DNA of 64,000 nucleotides from Dromiciops gliroides (GCF_019393635.1 NC_057866.1:118957733-119021732), one strand, 5' to 3'; positions 10,991 to 23,185 are shown, numbered from the stretch's first letter. The notes: generated by a model not told the origin, from the letters alone. A program made the numbers and translations.

Positions 10991-11464
10991 TGAAGTTTGG
11001 GACGGTGCCTTCCCACTCCCAGATGAGTAGAGCATACTGTTAAGTTCAATGTAGTAAATAGGCTGGGAAAATGAGCAAGCAACAATAAAAAAGCAATTTG
11101 GCAATAAAAAGCTTCAAAGGTGGCAGGGAAGACAAAGACACAAACTTAGAAGAAAGCAATGTGAAAACAAATATAAACAAAGCCTGAAAAAAATGGCAAC
11201 TGAACCCAAGCCCAACTAGAATTCCTAGAACGGTTAAAGAAAGATGAGTGGTAGAGAAAAATCAGGAAGAGAAATAAGTCATGCAAGAAAATTATGAAAA
11301 GAAAATTAACAGTTTGGTAAAAGAGGCCCAAAAAGTAGTGAACAAAATAAAACCTTAAAAAAACAGACTTGGCCTAAAGATAAAAGAAGTACAAAAAGAA
11401 GCTCACTGAAGAAAAAAAAAATCCTTAAAAATTAGAATTGGGCAACTGAGATTTTAGAAATGTT
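10353..11464 (+). mobile_element. 3'-truncated L1 5' fragment with 18-bp target duplication
   Basis: Insert 10371-11446 starts with the L1 5' UTR tip ('ggcagagccacgatggtgga') and runs through the 5' UTR and into ORF1-like sequence ending at 'attagaattgggcaac'. It is flanked by identical 18-mers TGAGATTTTAGAAATGTT at 10353-10370 and 11447-11464. The inter-ORF region, ORF2 end, 3' UTR and poly(A) are all missing. A (CA)n lies inside. The duplication shows that this truncated unit is what integrated. Confidence 0.85.
10900..10989. repeat. (CA)n microsatellite with CAGACA interruptions
   Basis: About 28 uninterrupted CA units are preceded by 'acagacacagacacagacac' variants, inside the L1 5' fragment. 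Confidence 0.95.
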
Positions 11465-11762
11465 ACATGTACATATAAGAATATTTATATATTTTTCTGG
11501 TTCTTAGTAAGTTGTAGGATGTTCTGTTTTTCTTCTTTTTCTCTTTCTCTTTGTTTAGAGTTAAAGATGAGAAGAATACAACCATTTCTCTTTCTTAGAA
11601 TTATTTTCCCCCTTGTTTGGATTGGACAATGGTATATATGAAGAAGAACAATTACATGTAAAATAAATTGCACTTTAATGTTTTAATACGAAATGGAAAG
11701 GGACAACAAAATATTTGAAGTAACTGTGTAGTGATTTCTTTTGTAATTTAGAAAATATTAGT

Positions 11763-11932
11763 AAAGAATAATCAAATAAGGGCAGCTAGGTGGCACAGTA
11801 TATAGAGCACCAGCCCCGGAGTCAGGAGGACCTGAGTTCAAATCCGGTCTCAGACACTTGACACTTACTAGCTGTGTGACCCTGGGCAAGTCACTTAACC
11901 CCAACTGTCTCAAAAAAAAAGAATAATCAAAT
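11763..11932 (+). mobile_element. Marsupial tRNA-CORE-SINE with target duplication
   Basis: The body starts at 11780 ('gggcagctaggtggcacag') and ends in a pure A tail after 'ccccaactgtctc'. The perfect target duplication AAAGAATAATCAAAT lies at 11763-11777 and 11918-11932. It has mostly subfamily II signs ('ggagtcagg', A tail) but keeps 'cttgacac'. Confidence 0.95.
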
Positions 11933-11939
11933 GATGTGT

Positions 11940-13375
11940 TAGCTATAGAATGGTACTTGTTTTGGGGTTATATCCTATTTAATCAAATTGATGATATGGA
12001 AAATATGTTATCTTGATAATGCCCTATAGAGTATGGGATGTAGTACATGATAATATATAAAGCTTGAAGGAAAAATAAGGTCAGAGAAAGGGTGCCTGGA
12101 ATTGGGTAGAAATGTTGTGAAGAAAAATTGACAGTCCTCATTCTCAGAAATGTATTTGATCATTGATGTAGTCATATATGGACCGAAGCTGCTTGTCCTC
12201 ATGCCTAGACACAAATGATATAAAGTGATTCTTCTGATTGAGAGAATGACATTGATTTGCAGACAGCAACTGAATTTTAATCTTCCAGCATTCATGGAAA
12301 CATCCAGGTGCTTGATAGAGAAGCCCAGCAACTAGCCTAGAACCTACCCTCTGCCAGGGTATCTATCATGATTCCCTAAGAAACTAGTTGCCTGGGTAAG
12401 TGACAATTATCATCTCAAATTCACTCCCATACCTTGACACATCCTCCCTAACCTGTTCATGTCGTGGTGGAGAGTCAACAGGTTTGTAATCCGTCAGGTG
12501 TACTGCCTCATTTCTTCCTCTTGGAGATTGGAAGTGAGTAAAATGCTACATTTCTTATGAATGTGTCTAATGTTCTTGATTTCCCTATGCTTCTAAGTAA
12601 TTTAATTAAGTTTTAAAAAGTATAAACTTGAGGCTTTGGAGAGTTTTGGACAAAATCCACAATTCAATGAAAATAAGGGTTTTTCATTGTGATTGGAGCC
12701 CTTGGACCAGTTAGTTGTTGTTGTTCTTGGTCTATACCTGGTAATAATAGATCTATAGCCCCTGTTGCAGTTGTGGGGAACAACTAATTCATTAATGAAT
12801 ATTTTAAATGTAGTACATCTTTTATGTCTTCTCCTGTCTAAAATTCTATTTCTACAGAGAGATAATGAGCATAGGAAGAATGAAGCTTTGCCCACCAATA
12901 TCTCCTAGGCAATGCTTCTGAAAACTGTGCACAAACCTTTCTACATAGCCTTCTGCCAGTCCATACTATCATCTTGTCCCCACCCCAGTGTACCAAGAGG
13001 CTCAACATTATAGTCAGGCCTTCATTGTCCCACCCATATCACTTGGGCGAGGGAGGGGTAGATGTGTTGAGACACAGGCTGTACCCTCTCTTTGCATCAG
13101 TACATTTCCCCTTAAGACCTATATGCTCAATTGAATTTTGCACAGGTACAAAAATTCTTAATTATAGTCCTGTATTTCTAGGACTAACAAAATAATCATT
13201 TTGACTGATTATTAGATTACTTTAGTGCTTTCAATAACATTTTAATGTGACTCAACTACTTACTGCTTAACCATTATAATGGCAAACCCTGAAAAGGTCA
13301 AGTCTGTGTCTATGTGTAATAAGACCTTAAAGGAACCTAAAAGCAGGAGTATGAAATAAAGAAACTCAAGACAAG
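11940..13375. other. Unassigned sequence, no recognised repeat
   Basis: Mixed-composition sequence with two longer minus frames (12008-12331 and 12602-12898) that match no family I know and have no visible domains. A slightly GC-richer patch lies at 12960-13090. It could be old unclassified repeat or unique DNA. Confidence 0.4.
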
Positions 13376-13379
13376 ATAT

Positions 13380-13615
13380 GTTATTATTCAGTCATTCAGT
13401 CACATCTGATTCTTCATGACCCACTATGGTTTTTTGTTTGTTTGGCAAAGATACTGGTGTAGTTTGTCATTCCTTTATCCAGTGGATGAAGCTAAATATA
13501 AGTTCAGTGACTTGCCAAGGGTCACACAGTTGGCAAGTGTCTGAATCTGGATTTGAACTTAGGTATTCCAGAGTTCAGGTATAGCCTTCCATGTACTAAG
13601 TCACCTAGCATCCTC
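13380..13615 (-). repeat. Mar1 SINE with RTE/BovB-like tail, antisense
   Basis: The tail complement 'cagtcacatctgattcttca' and 'tttggcaaagatactggtgt' precedes the CORE 'gggtcacacagttggcaagt' and the head complement 'ctaagtcacctagca'. The full Mar1 layout is present, with moderate divergence. Confidence 0.85.
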
Positions 13616-13619
13616 CAAT

Positions 13620-16600
13620 ATCAAGGACCACTGAATCAAAAATCTTCATTTAGGAAGCAAAGATGAATGAATCAAATAAGTACATAGCTAATTATTAAAT
13701 TTTTTTTTCAATAGAGGTAATATAGTATCCAATACAATTCTAAAGGTGTTCCAGTTGCACAGAATTTTTCTTCAGAAAGGTATAAGTACATAGCAATAGA
13801 GTTACAAAAAATTTTAAAGGAAGAAGTAAGAAAAGAGGGTAATTGAAGCATATTGGAACTACAGAAGAGAAAGAAGAGCAATAGGAACTATAAACAGAGA
13901 AGCTTGGAAAAGAAAATATTAATTTTTAAAAATATATTTAAAAGCAACAACAAGCTGAACAAAATAGATTCACAGCTTCATAAACATGTCTCCCTGAGTA
14001 CGGAAATATATAAAATGTTTGGTGTTTATTAACCAGTATTATTTTAATGGAAAACAAAGAAATGAGTAAGTCTATCTAAACTCTCAACACCTTGTGTGGA
14101 TTTTAATAGTATATTTTCTTGCTTCTTCCCAGAGAAGGTTTTCTATTCATGTAGGAAATCACTTCTGTTTTATCAACAGCTGGTGCTGGGGTTTTAACAT
14201 AAACCATAATTAGAAACAAATGAATATTGGTGCACCTCCAAATCTTTCATCGTTATCCTTTTATAAAGGTTCCATATGGTGATCATATGTTCCTTGAAAT
14301 TGTACTTTCATATCATATAAACTTGGTGAACCCATTAGGGCTTTATTAGTCAGCTTATAGCAAAGCAGATTTCAAAATGTTTTCTCCAGTTTTTTTGATA
14401 CCATCTTTTAATGGCTGGTTGAGGAATGCTCATGAATAGAATTTTTCCATTTCTATTATAAAGCATAAACCTATTTTTCAGGCAGCTTAAATTGCTTTGA
14501 ATTGAAAGCATGTAAGTTGTCAGCAGAGATAGAGATGCATTTTTCTTTCTGGGACATGACTCAGCAATAGTTTATATAGAAAGCATTTCTGAAAAGGGAT
14601 TTTTATAATGCTTTGGATTTTTGATATAGCCTGACTTTTTGAGGGCTCTGTAAATTATATGCCGTGTAAAAGTTTTATCTCATGTGAAAATATTTAAGGG
14701 AAAAAATCTTCCTCTAAAATGTGCAGATGCATGCATATTGCCCAAAATGATCTGAATTGAGGTATTAAAAAGCCTAGACATTTTCAGGTAAATGCCCAAA
14801 TACTCCATGCTAATCTTGATTATTCAGTGGGACCCACTGTTATATAGTTTTAATTAGATAAATTTTAAAATGTTTCCCAATTTTAAAGTTGTATCAAGTT
14901 GACCATGTTCACTAAGTTTGTAGATCGGGCACCTTTCAGAGGTTTGAGAATTTTTCCCTACCAAAATAATGCTAGTAGCAATGGCTACCCCTCTAAGAAA
15001 GAGAATGAGAATGATTGTGGGGAATGAAATTATTCTCTGGATTCATGGTGAAATTTTTGCCTTTTTAGACTTAAGGAATTTTTTAATGGGAAATTTTTTC
15101 CATGCTCTCTTCCCATTAATATAGCTATGACCAAGGTTGGGTATTAGTGGGAGCAATAATCCATAAAGGGTTTTTTTTTGTTTTGTTTTTTGTTTTTTGG
15201 AATTGATGGGCTGAATGTATCTTTTCTTCTTTAATGTTGATAGTACTGAATCCCAGCTCTCATTGTAGCCACAACCCCTCAATTATACTTCACACTTAAT
15301 GAAAGTTATTTTTCCTTTTTTTTCAGTCAATGCAGCCCAGCATGTGGAGGTGGGGTGGGGTGGACAAGGAAAACAGAAGAAAATATAATAGAACGGCATG
15401 TGAATCAAGAAGTGACTCCTCATTATAACTGAGGTAGATAAAGGCATTCTTCTACATCATTTCTACTATCATTTCACAGATTTGGAGCATGTGAATAGAA
15501 CAGGTATAAAATCATAGAAAATGACATCTCAGAGTATTCATAATTTATACATTTGTAATCTAAATAATACAACGGAAAAAAGTAAACAAGTATTTATAAG
15601 CTGGTAAAATTTAAAAACTTCTCTTAAATGTTTCCCTTTCTTTACATATTTTGATGGATTCTTAATTTTATAGAAATAGTGTCTTCATTAATGCAAATTC
15701 CAATGTCTCCATAGATATTTTTCTGTGTATTTCCATAAACCCTCCACACCATCTAACATAGTAGCTTTCAGTAGCCTCTGTTAACATTTCGAAATGACTT
15801 GCATTACATATTGCTGTCTGTTGACTTCCATTTTCATGCTATGATGAATCTACTTCCTTTCCTAATTGTAAATGTCTGACAATGTATCTTTTATACCACT
15901 TCTTACAAGCATGCAATTTTTTTAATATCCCCAGAATTTAAAGGTTTTCTGACTTTTATCATATCATCTATTACTGCTTTCCAATAAGACATTCTTCAAT
16001 CCAACTCACCTCTTGACTCTTTTATTCATGTTGTTTCTTTTGCCCAGAAGACTCTTTCTCTCAATTTCTACAAATCTAACTCTTACACTTATTGTAAATT
16101 CCATTGAAAAACCTGTTTCCTCTAAAAATCATTGAATTTCCTTAAAATTTAAAGATTTTTATATTTAAAGAAATTAAAAATTAAAACTTTTAAATTAAAA
16201 AATTAAAGATATTGTAATACCTGAATATAAACTTCATTCTATTTCCGGCTTATTTTTGTATGTTGCTTCTAATTTTAATGCTAGTTCCTAATATATTAAT
16301 AAATTTTATAAATTTCTTGATAGGTTCTTTAAAAATTAAAATAGATATATGACCAAATAACATGTTATTTTTAATTTTATTTGCAATGATATCATTTGAT
16401 ATATTTTGTTAATTAGCATGAAAAATATTCTAGAGAAAATTTTTGCTAGACATATACATACATAACATGTATGCATACACATATCATGAATGTAGACTTT
16501 ATAATTTATAATGGTCTTGGTCAGAATGTTTACCTTTGTTTTATTATCTGTGAAGGGGGAGTTTACTAATTAATTTACTAATGTAAACAAAATGTGAGAA

Positions 16601-16620
16601 AAACTATGTAAGCTATGATG
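13620..16620. other. Repeat-poor AT-rich stretch
   Basis: About 3 kb with no SINE, LINE or LTR signature that I can identify. It contains short runs (for example 'ttttttttt' near 15170) and a local AT-only block around 16140-16210. No open frame has coding character. It is the longest apparently unique segment in the window. Confidence 0.5.
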
Positions 16621-16659
16621 ATAATATGCATATATGTATATATGTATATTTATGTATTT

Positions 16660-18522
16660 ATTCATTTCTTTCCTACGCAATGAAGTTTGTATGTTATTCC
16701 CTCTTTGAGTCAATTCCACTGAGATCGTTTCAAACAGTGTTCACCCCCTTCAACCATAATTTCTCTTTTGTGCCTCTTCATGTTTTATAATTTATCTCAC
16801 CCTTACCTATTTTCCCAGTGCAATCCTCTTTTTCAACTTTAATTTTTTTTATATCATCCCATCAAAGTCAACTTTTACCAACACCCTCTATGTATACTCC
16901 TATCTTCTGTAAGACGGGGTTGGTTCTTAAGAGTTACAAATATCATTTTCCTGGATAGGATAATATACAGTTTAACCTTATTGAATAACATGACTTTTTT
17001 TTCTTTCCTGTTTAGCTTTTTATGCTTCTCTTGAATCTTGTATTTGAAAATAAAATTTTCTGTCCAGGTATGGTCTTTTCCTCAGGAAGGCTTGAAAGTC
17101 TCCTATTTTGTTGAATGTCCATTCCCCCCCCCCCCAAAAGATTATGGAAAGTTTTTCTGGGTAGTTGATTCTTGGTTATAATCCAAGCTCCTTTTCCTTC
17201 CAGAATTCATATTCCAGGCCCTCCAATTCTTTGATGTAGAAGCTTCTAAACATTTTATAATCCTTACTGTGACTCCTTAATATTTGAATTGTTTCTTTAT
17301 GGTTGTTTGCAGTATTTTCTCCTTGACCTGAAAGTTCTGGAATTTGGCTATAATGTTCCTGAGAGTTTTCATTTGGGAATCTCTTGGATGGTGATCAGTG
17401 GAGTCTCATTTACTATTTTGCTCTCTGATTCTAGGATATCAGGGCAGTTTTCCTTGAAGATTTCTTGAAAGATGCTTTTCGGGCTCTTTTTCTAATCATG
17501 GTTTTCACATATTCCAATAATTCTTAAATGATCTCTCCTGGATCTATTTTCCAGGTCAGTTGTTTTTCCAATGCTGTATTTTACATTTTCTTCTATTTTT
17601 TCATTCTTTGATTTTATTTTACTGATCCTTGATATCTCATAGAGCTATTAGCTTCCACTTACCCAATTCTAGTTTTTAAGGAATGATTTTCTCTAGTTAG
17701 TTTTTGTACTTCTTTTTCCATTTGGAAAATTCTACTTTTTAAGGTTTTTTGTTAGTTTTTGTGCTTCCTTTTTTAAGCTGTTGACTTTTTCATGTTTCTC
17801 TTGTATAAACTCTCATTTCTTTTGCCAATTTTCTTCTACCCCTCTTATTTTATTTTTAAAATACTTTTTGAGTTCTTCCAGGAGAATTTTTTGGGCTTCT
17901 GATCAATTTATATTTCTCTTTGAGGTTTTAGATAGATGCATTTTGACATTTTTGTCCTCTTCTGACTGTGTGTTTTGATCTTCCCTGTTACCATACTAAC
18001 TTTCTATTTTTTGGGCTCCCCTTCCCTGTTTTCCAATCTACTTCATGACTTTTAAAGTTGATCTTTGCTCCTGGGTTACAGAAGGCACTGTCACAAGCTT
18101 CTTGTTCTGGGGGCCAGGGGACTGATCACACTGGCTTGCTGTTTCAGCTTTCCTGTTGTGCTGGAATCACCTTGACTATTAGTGCCTATTGCACCAGACC
18201 TCAGGGGTTGGTAGTTCACCTTTTGTATCCAGGCTTGAGGCCTCACAGCCTGTGCCACTGGCCTGCTCATTTGGTTTGATGATCTGTGTTGGAGTTAGGG
18301 ATCTCCTGGTAGCTTATCCAGATACTGCCTGCCCTGGGCTGTGCTCCCTTTTTACCCAAGTGATATAGACCTGTCCTGTAGTTCCTCTAAGTTGTCTTAG
18401 GATGGAAAGTTGTTTCACCTCATACTTTTGTGGATTCTTTTGCTCCAGAATTTGTTTTGAGGCTTGAGTTAAAGTTATTTCAAGAGAAACTAGCTTTTCT
18501 TCACCATCTTGGCTCCCTGAAT
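16660..18522 (-). mobile_element. L1/HAL1 copy B, inverted 5' segment
   Basis: On the minus strand it starts at the very L1 5' tip at 18522 (complement of 'caccatcttggctccctga'), passes the 5' UTR and an ORF1-like region (complement near 17470-17560 matches the ORF1 segment of copy A) and stops in the inter-ORF region at about 16660. It lies directly against a sense 3' end starting at 18523, the structure expected from twin priming. Confidence 0.85.
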
Positions 18523-19160
18523 AGTTCAACCATTTTGGAGATCAATTTGGAATTCAGTCCAAAGAATGATTAAAATGCTTATGCCCCTTGATCCAGTAAT
18601 ACCACCATTTCCCAAGGTGATTAGGGGGAAAAGCAAAGAAACCTATATGCTATAAGCTATTTATAGGACCTTTCTTTGTGGTGGCAAGGAACTGGAATTT
18701 GCAGGGATGCCCATTAATTGGGCAATGGCTAGACAAATTGTGGTATATGATTATGCTGGAATTCTCCTGTGCTATGTGAAATGATGGACCAGTTGTTTTT
18801 AGATAAACATGGAAAAACTTGCATGAAATAATGAATAGTGGAATGAGCAGAACCAATAGAACGTTGTATGCAGTAACAATATTACTGTCTTAAGAACAGC
18901 TTGTAATGAATGTGATTTTGACTATTAGAAACACCCATATTAACTACAAAGGAACTGTGAAGGAAGATACTATCTGCATCCAGAAAAAAAGAACTGATAA
19001 ATAGAAATATGTATAGAATGATATGAATATATACATATTTATGTCTAATGGTAGTCATCTCTGGGGAAAATTATAAAAAGTGCAGAGCAAAGAATAAAAG
19101 AAAATGTAGAAGGAATCATGGAAAATAGAGTATCTTTGAAAATGATGGGTAGTATTTATT
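18523..19160 (+). mobile_element. L1/HAL1 copy B, sense ORF2 C-terminal and 3' segment
   Basis: 'ttggagatcaatttggaatt', 'ccttgatccagtaatacca', 'gggatgcccattaattgggc' and 'acttgcatgaaataatgaat' match the ORF2 C-terminal region also found at 33340-33690 and 52900-53250. A/T-rich sequence follows. Together with 16660-18522 it forms one 5'-inverted insertion. Confidence 0.85.
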
Positions 19161-19755
19161 ATACAATTTTTTGGCAGTAATGATTTATTATTAAATAATA
19201 TTAAATATTAGTATAATATTGATCACATGAAAGTTAACACAAGCAGAAAAGCCCCAATGCTATGTTGTCTTTCAGAGATAGAGCACATGGACTACAAACC
19301 TATCCTGTCCTAAGAGAAAAGTGCTCAGAAACTGACAGCAGGTCCAGGAAGCCAAGAAAGCCAAGAAGCCTTATTATATAGTTTTTCCCCAAAAAAGTAA
19401 ACAGTGTGAAATATAAATTCATGATTTTATAGTGAAGCCTCTTTTTAGGATTCGCTCTATACATGGAAAGGTTCTTTTTTTGTCTTTATGTATTTTAATT
19501 GAAAATGAAAAAAAAATTAAAAATAAAAGCCAGAAAATATTTAACATAATTAAAATATAATAAAATAGAAACAACAATATATTTTTTTAAATGCTTAAAT
19601 GTTAATATATGACACTCAGGAATCTTCATGTACACTTTAGTAGCCCCCATTTCTACTGTGAATTTAAAACTACTTAGAGTCCTAAAAATGTTATCAAAAT
19701 GTCTTGAAATTCAAAGAGAAGGGGAAATAAGAAAAACATCTATTTACATTCATTC
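19160..19755. other. AT-rich sequence, nothing assigned
   Basis: Contains A-rich runs and 'taatattaaatattagtata'. The left part may hold the degraded poly(A) end of L1 copy B. No gene or named repeat is seen. Confidence 0.4.
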
Positions 19756-19757
19756 AG

Positions 19758-20405
19758 TTATATAGTAAGAGAGGTAGCTTGACTGAGAGGAATAATATAT
19801 CCTTCTCAGTAGGCAGGATATATTATTCAAATCCTGGGGGCTTCTTCTCTCCTGACCACCCATTCCCTCCCTTTTCTTACTGAGCTAGCAATTACTATTG
19901 ACCCCCATCCCCTTAGAAAGGGCTGGCCACATTGTTTAAGTCCCAGGGGATACTCCCCCATCTCCCACCATTCTTTCCTTATCCTGCTGAGTTAACAGTT
20001 AACCAGTAAAGGATGATCCTCTTAGATAAGGACAGACTACAGTTATTCAAGTCCTAGAGGCTTATACCCCCTCCCCCAAATTTTCCTTCCTTTCTCCGCT
20101 GAGTTAGCAGAGGTTTTCTAAAGTTAGATAACAATGGTAAAATCTTAGGGTCTGGTTGTCCCATGGTGTGGGGGCGGCAATGGTGCCACATCTGGGGGTG
20201 GGAGGGTGGTCTATATGTTTGAAAGTGTCATGAAGAATGTGAATCTGGAGGGGGAGGAATTTTGTGTTAGATGTAGGATAAAAAGGGAAGTTTGCTGTGG
20301 CAAAGTGAGCCACTCTTCTAGAGCGTGTGCCCTTTCTTGCAAGGTTGTAATAAAATGGCCTTCCTTCTTTGCACCAGACCAGGAGTCATGCCTCAGTTTA
20401 CCTGT
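19758..20405 (+). mobile_element. LTR fossil, family 2, three tandem U3 units
   Basis: The left part holds three diverged units of about 100 bp (about 19798-20110), each with 'ttcaagtcc...' and a '...gctgagttagcag' end. These are followed by 'ctatatgtttgaaagtg', the AATAAA context 'aaggttgtaataaaatggcc' and a terminal 'gcaccagaccaggagtcatg'. The reverse complement recurs at 24728-25265. No internal retroviral region adjoins, so it is probably a solo LTR. The exact ends are uncertain. Confidence 0.7.
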
Positions 20406-20479
20406 TTGTTTGTTTATGTGTTTCTTTTTTTTTTTAGTTTACCTGTTTCTAACATTGACATAGAAAACAAATCTGAAAG

Positions 20480-20700
20480 CCAAGAATACTAGGGTTCAAA
20501 TCTTGATCCAGAAATATGTTAATCATATGCTTCTGGATAAATTACTTAACTGCCCAGTAATCCAGGCAATTTATGACTATAAGTTATAGACAAAGTACTG
20601 ACCTGAGGAGGTGGAGTCCCTTCACCTGAGAATTACCTCTACTAATGAAATCTTAGGTAATTTTCCATCTCTAGCTCTAATTTAGATACAAGAAAGTGAA
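20480..20700 (+). repeat. MIR-type SINE, sense, degraded
   Basis: 'actagggttcaaatcttgat' fits the tRNA-like B box and 'taaattacttaactg' the CORE end. The 3' part is mutated beyond clear alignment. Confidence 0.45.
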
Positions 20701-21105
20701 AGAAGAAGAAGAGCAGCTGAGATACATAAAAATACAGAGTATTTAAAATCCAATAAAGGAATCAGTAATAAAGCCTCTTACCTCAGATTTCTGTATACAG
20801 ATGCAGAAACTATGGGGAATAAACAAGATGAACTGTAGGGATCCTTAATCAGAGACAAATTTGATTTTATAGTTATAACTGACTTTTGAGGAGAAAAGAA
20901 CTATGTTCAAAATATTTCTAAATATATTCCTTATTCAAAAGGAAGGGGATGGGTTAAGCAGGAATATGGGGAGTACTATTATATATGAAAAACACATATT
21001 CATGTGGAGAAATCCAGGAATCAAAATACATTTCAGTATTTTTGCATGAAGATAAGTAGGATTAGAAACAAAATGGTAATATTGTAAGGATCTACTATAT
21101 AACAC

Positions 21106-21303
21106 TTAGAAGAGTAGATGAGGGGGTAGCTAGGTGGCACAGTGGATAAAGCACTGGCTCTGGATTCAGGAGGACCTGAGTTCAAATCTGGCCTCAGACA
21201 CTTGACAGTTACTAGCTGTGTGACCCTGGGCAAGTCACTTAACCCTCATTGCTCTGAACAAAAACAAAGAAAGAAAAACAAAACAAAAAAAGAAGTAGAT
21301 GAG
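21106..21303 (+). mobile_element. Marsupial tRNA-CORE-SINE, subfamily I, with target duplication
   Basis: The body starts at 21123 and ends in an A-rich tail with C/G interruptions. The flanks 'agaagagtagatgag' and 'agaagtagatgag' form a near-perfect target duplication. Signs are 'ggattcagg' and 'ccctcattgctctg'. Confidence 0.9.
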
Positions 21304-21309
21304 TTCAGA

Positions 21310-21805
21310 AATCAGATTCACAAGGTTGACATGGGAGCATGATAAAATGGTGATGAAGGACTTGACTTATCTAATCATCTGATGGAGCTTTTTGTCACAC
21401 AGAAGCAGATCTAATGTATTATTATTATTATTATTAATTATATCTTCAAGATAATTTTATCCTTCCCAAATTGGAGCAGCTGACAAGAGTAAAAATTTTT
21501 TCTGCACCTGTTTCTATCCTACAAGAAGCATTTGGCTGAGGTTAAAAATGGGAGGAAACCTTGGAGAAAATGACTACTTCATTTTCAAGTTTGTGATGGA
21601 AAGCTGTGGGATATAATCTGGTTAGCACTTTAAATATGGGGAGAATTCATTTAAAAGGGTTCAGAGAAAAGATGGCTTGTCAAAAATTCTGTATGGTAAA
21701 CACTGGATATGGGAAGCTCTTAAGAATACTGTTGTGAATATTGTGTTTGAATCTGAGAACCACCTTTTAGAATTGATATTACTAAGTTTTCCAAAGCCTA
21801 AAGGA
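21310..21805. other. Unassigned sequence
   Basis: Includes a short (ATT)n at about 21418-21437. No repeat family, RNA gene or coding frame is recognised. Confidence 0.4.
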
Positions 21806-21812
21806 ATGGAAA

Positions 21813-22184
21813 TGTAATGATTGGAATGATGCCACCTGCTGGAGACTTACTGTAGAAGAGTTCTGCCCATGAAGTGAAGGTCTTCGAGGGAAAGACCAGG
21901 AGTCTTTTCTTTGGCATCAGGAAGTGATGTTGGCTAGTGGGAGGAAGAAGGAAGAGCCTGCTGCTCTGACTCGCGCTCTTTCCTGGGGACTCTGGTGGAG
22001 AGCAGAGCTAGAAATGTGCTCTCCCTTTAATAGATAGGAATCTAGGCCTTTTCTTCTCTCTTTACCAAATTCTTATTCTCCTTAATAAATGCTTAAAAGT
22101 CTAACTCTTGCTAAATCTTATAATTTATTGGTGACCACTCATTAGATATTTTAGACAGAGTAGCTAGAATTTTAGCCCTTAACA
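21813..22184 (+). mobile_element. Solo LTR, family 1
   Basis: A block of about 371 bp begins TG, ends CA, and carries an AATAAA signal at 'ctccttaataaatgctt'. It is flanked by GAAAT on both sides (21809-21813 and 22185-22189), a 4-5 bp duplication depending on how the shared T is counted. A second copy at 43729-44099 is clearly similar along its whole length. No internal region is present, so this is a solo LTR fossil of an unnamed ERV family. Confidence 0.8.
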
Positions 22185-22189
22185 GAAAT

Positions 22190-22740
22190 TAAGATATAGA
22201 AGGAAATGTTAAGTAATTTATCAAGAATTCCAGCCAATTACTACCAAATGTGGGAGCAGAACAAAAGTATGCAGACTACGAGTATTTTTATGCTCTGTTC
22301 TTTAGATGAAAGAGTCTTTGGAAGTATAAATATTTTGGACTTTTTAAAATATGAGATTTGTAAATAATTCTTTATTGTCATTAAATATTTATTTCCATGT
22401 TAAACACAAAAGCCTGTCTTCTAAGGGGGTGGGGTAATTGATATATTTCAGAGATCTTTTCCACTATCTTACCTTCAGCTTTATATGGATGGCTTCACAA
22501 ATTTCTATCCACATTCCTGGCCATTTTAAAGGTTTTTTTTAAAAGCTATTTATACTTGGACCTCCTTCTATCACCTTAAATTCACTTTACCTTAAACACC
22601 TTCACTTTCTAACCTTTAGTGTCCCTGTTAATGAAACAACCATTATGCCAGTCTAGAAACCTTATAGTCATGCTTGATTCCTAATGACAACCTCACAGTG
22701 CCCTAAGGAATTCACACTGTGAATTTATTAGTTGCTGATC
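22190..22740. other. Unassigned AT-rich sequence
   Basis: No recognised repeat, RNA or coding signal. It ends against a MIR-like copy. Confidence 0.4.
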
Positions 22741-22744
22741 TGAA

Positions 22745-22895
22745 TTAGAAGCAGTTAGTTAGTATAGTTGATAGAGCATTAGGCCTGATGTTAAGAAAAC
22801 CTGAGTTCAAACCTGATCTCAAACACTGTGTGACCCTGGGAAAGTCACTTAACCTCAGTTTCCTCAACTGTAAAATAAAGCTGATAATAATATTG
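22745..22895 (+). repeat. MIR/CORE-SINE, sense
   Basis: 'tagttgatagagcattaggc', 'ctgagttcaaacctgatctc', 'gtgtgaccctgggaaagtca' and 'cagtttcctcaactgtaaaa' appear in order. The copy is intact in layout with moderate divergence. Confidence 0.85.
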
Positions 22896-22969
22896 TGTCA
22901 TAAATAAGGGTTCCCTAATCTTTGCAATGTGATAGATACACAAAGAGTCAGCTATGTCTCAGGGAGAAC

Positions 22970-23185
22970 AGTGGAATTAAGAGGAGCAATCTGGGTTTTA
23001 ATTCTACCTTTGTCATTATTCACTATGTACCCATGGGTAAATTACATGATATCTCTGAACTCCAGTTCCTTCATCTGTAAAAATGGGTGAGGATACTTAT
23101 TTCAGAGGGTTGTTGTAAGGATTGAGTGACATAATGCATACAAAATTTCTTTACAAAACAGTGTTATATAAATTCTACTGTTAAA
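22970..23185 (+). repeat. MIR-type SINE, sense
   Basis: Shows 'gtggaattaagaggagcaat', 'ttcattcactatgtaccc'-like CORE decay, then 'tccttcatctgtaaaaatgg' and 'gggttgttgtaaggattgag', the standard MIR 3' body. Confidence 0.8.

Noticed and set aside
11763-11932. tRNA-like box A and box B words in SINE heads considered as tRNA genes
   Set aside because: The sequences lack a tRNA cloverleaf and continue into the CORE and A tail. They are SINE promoters.
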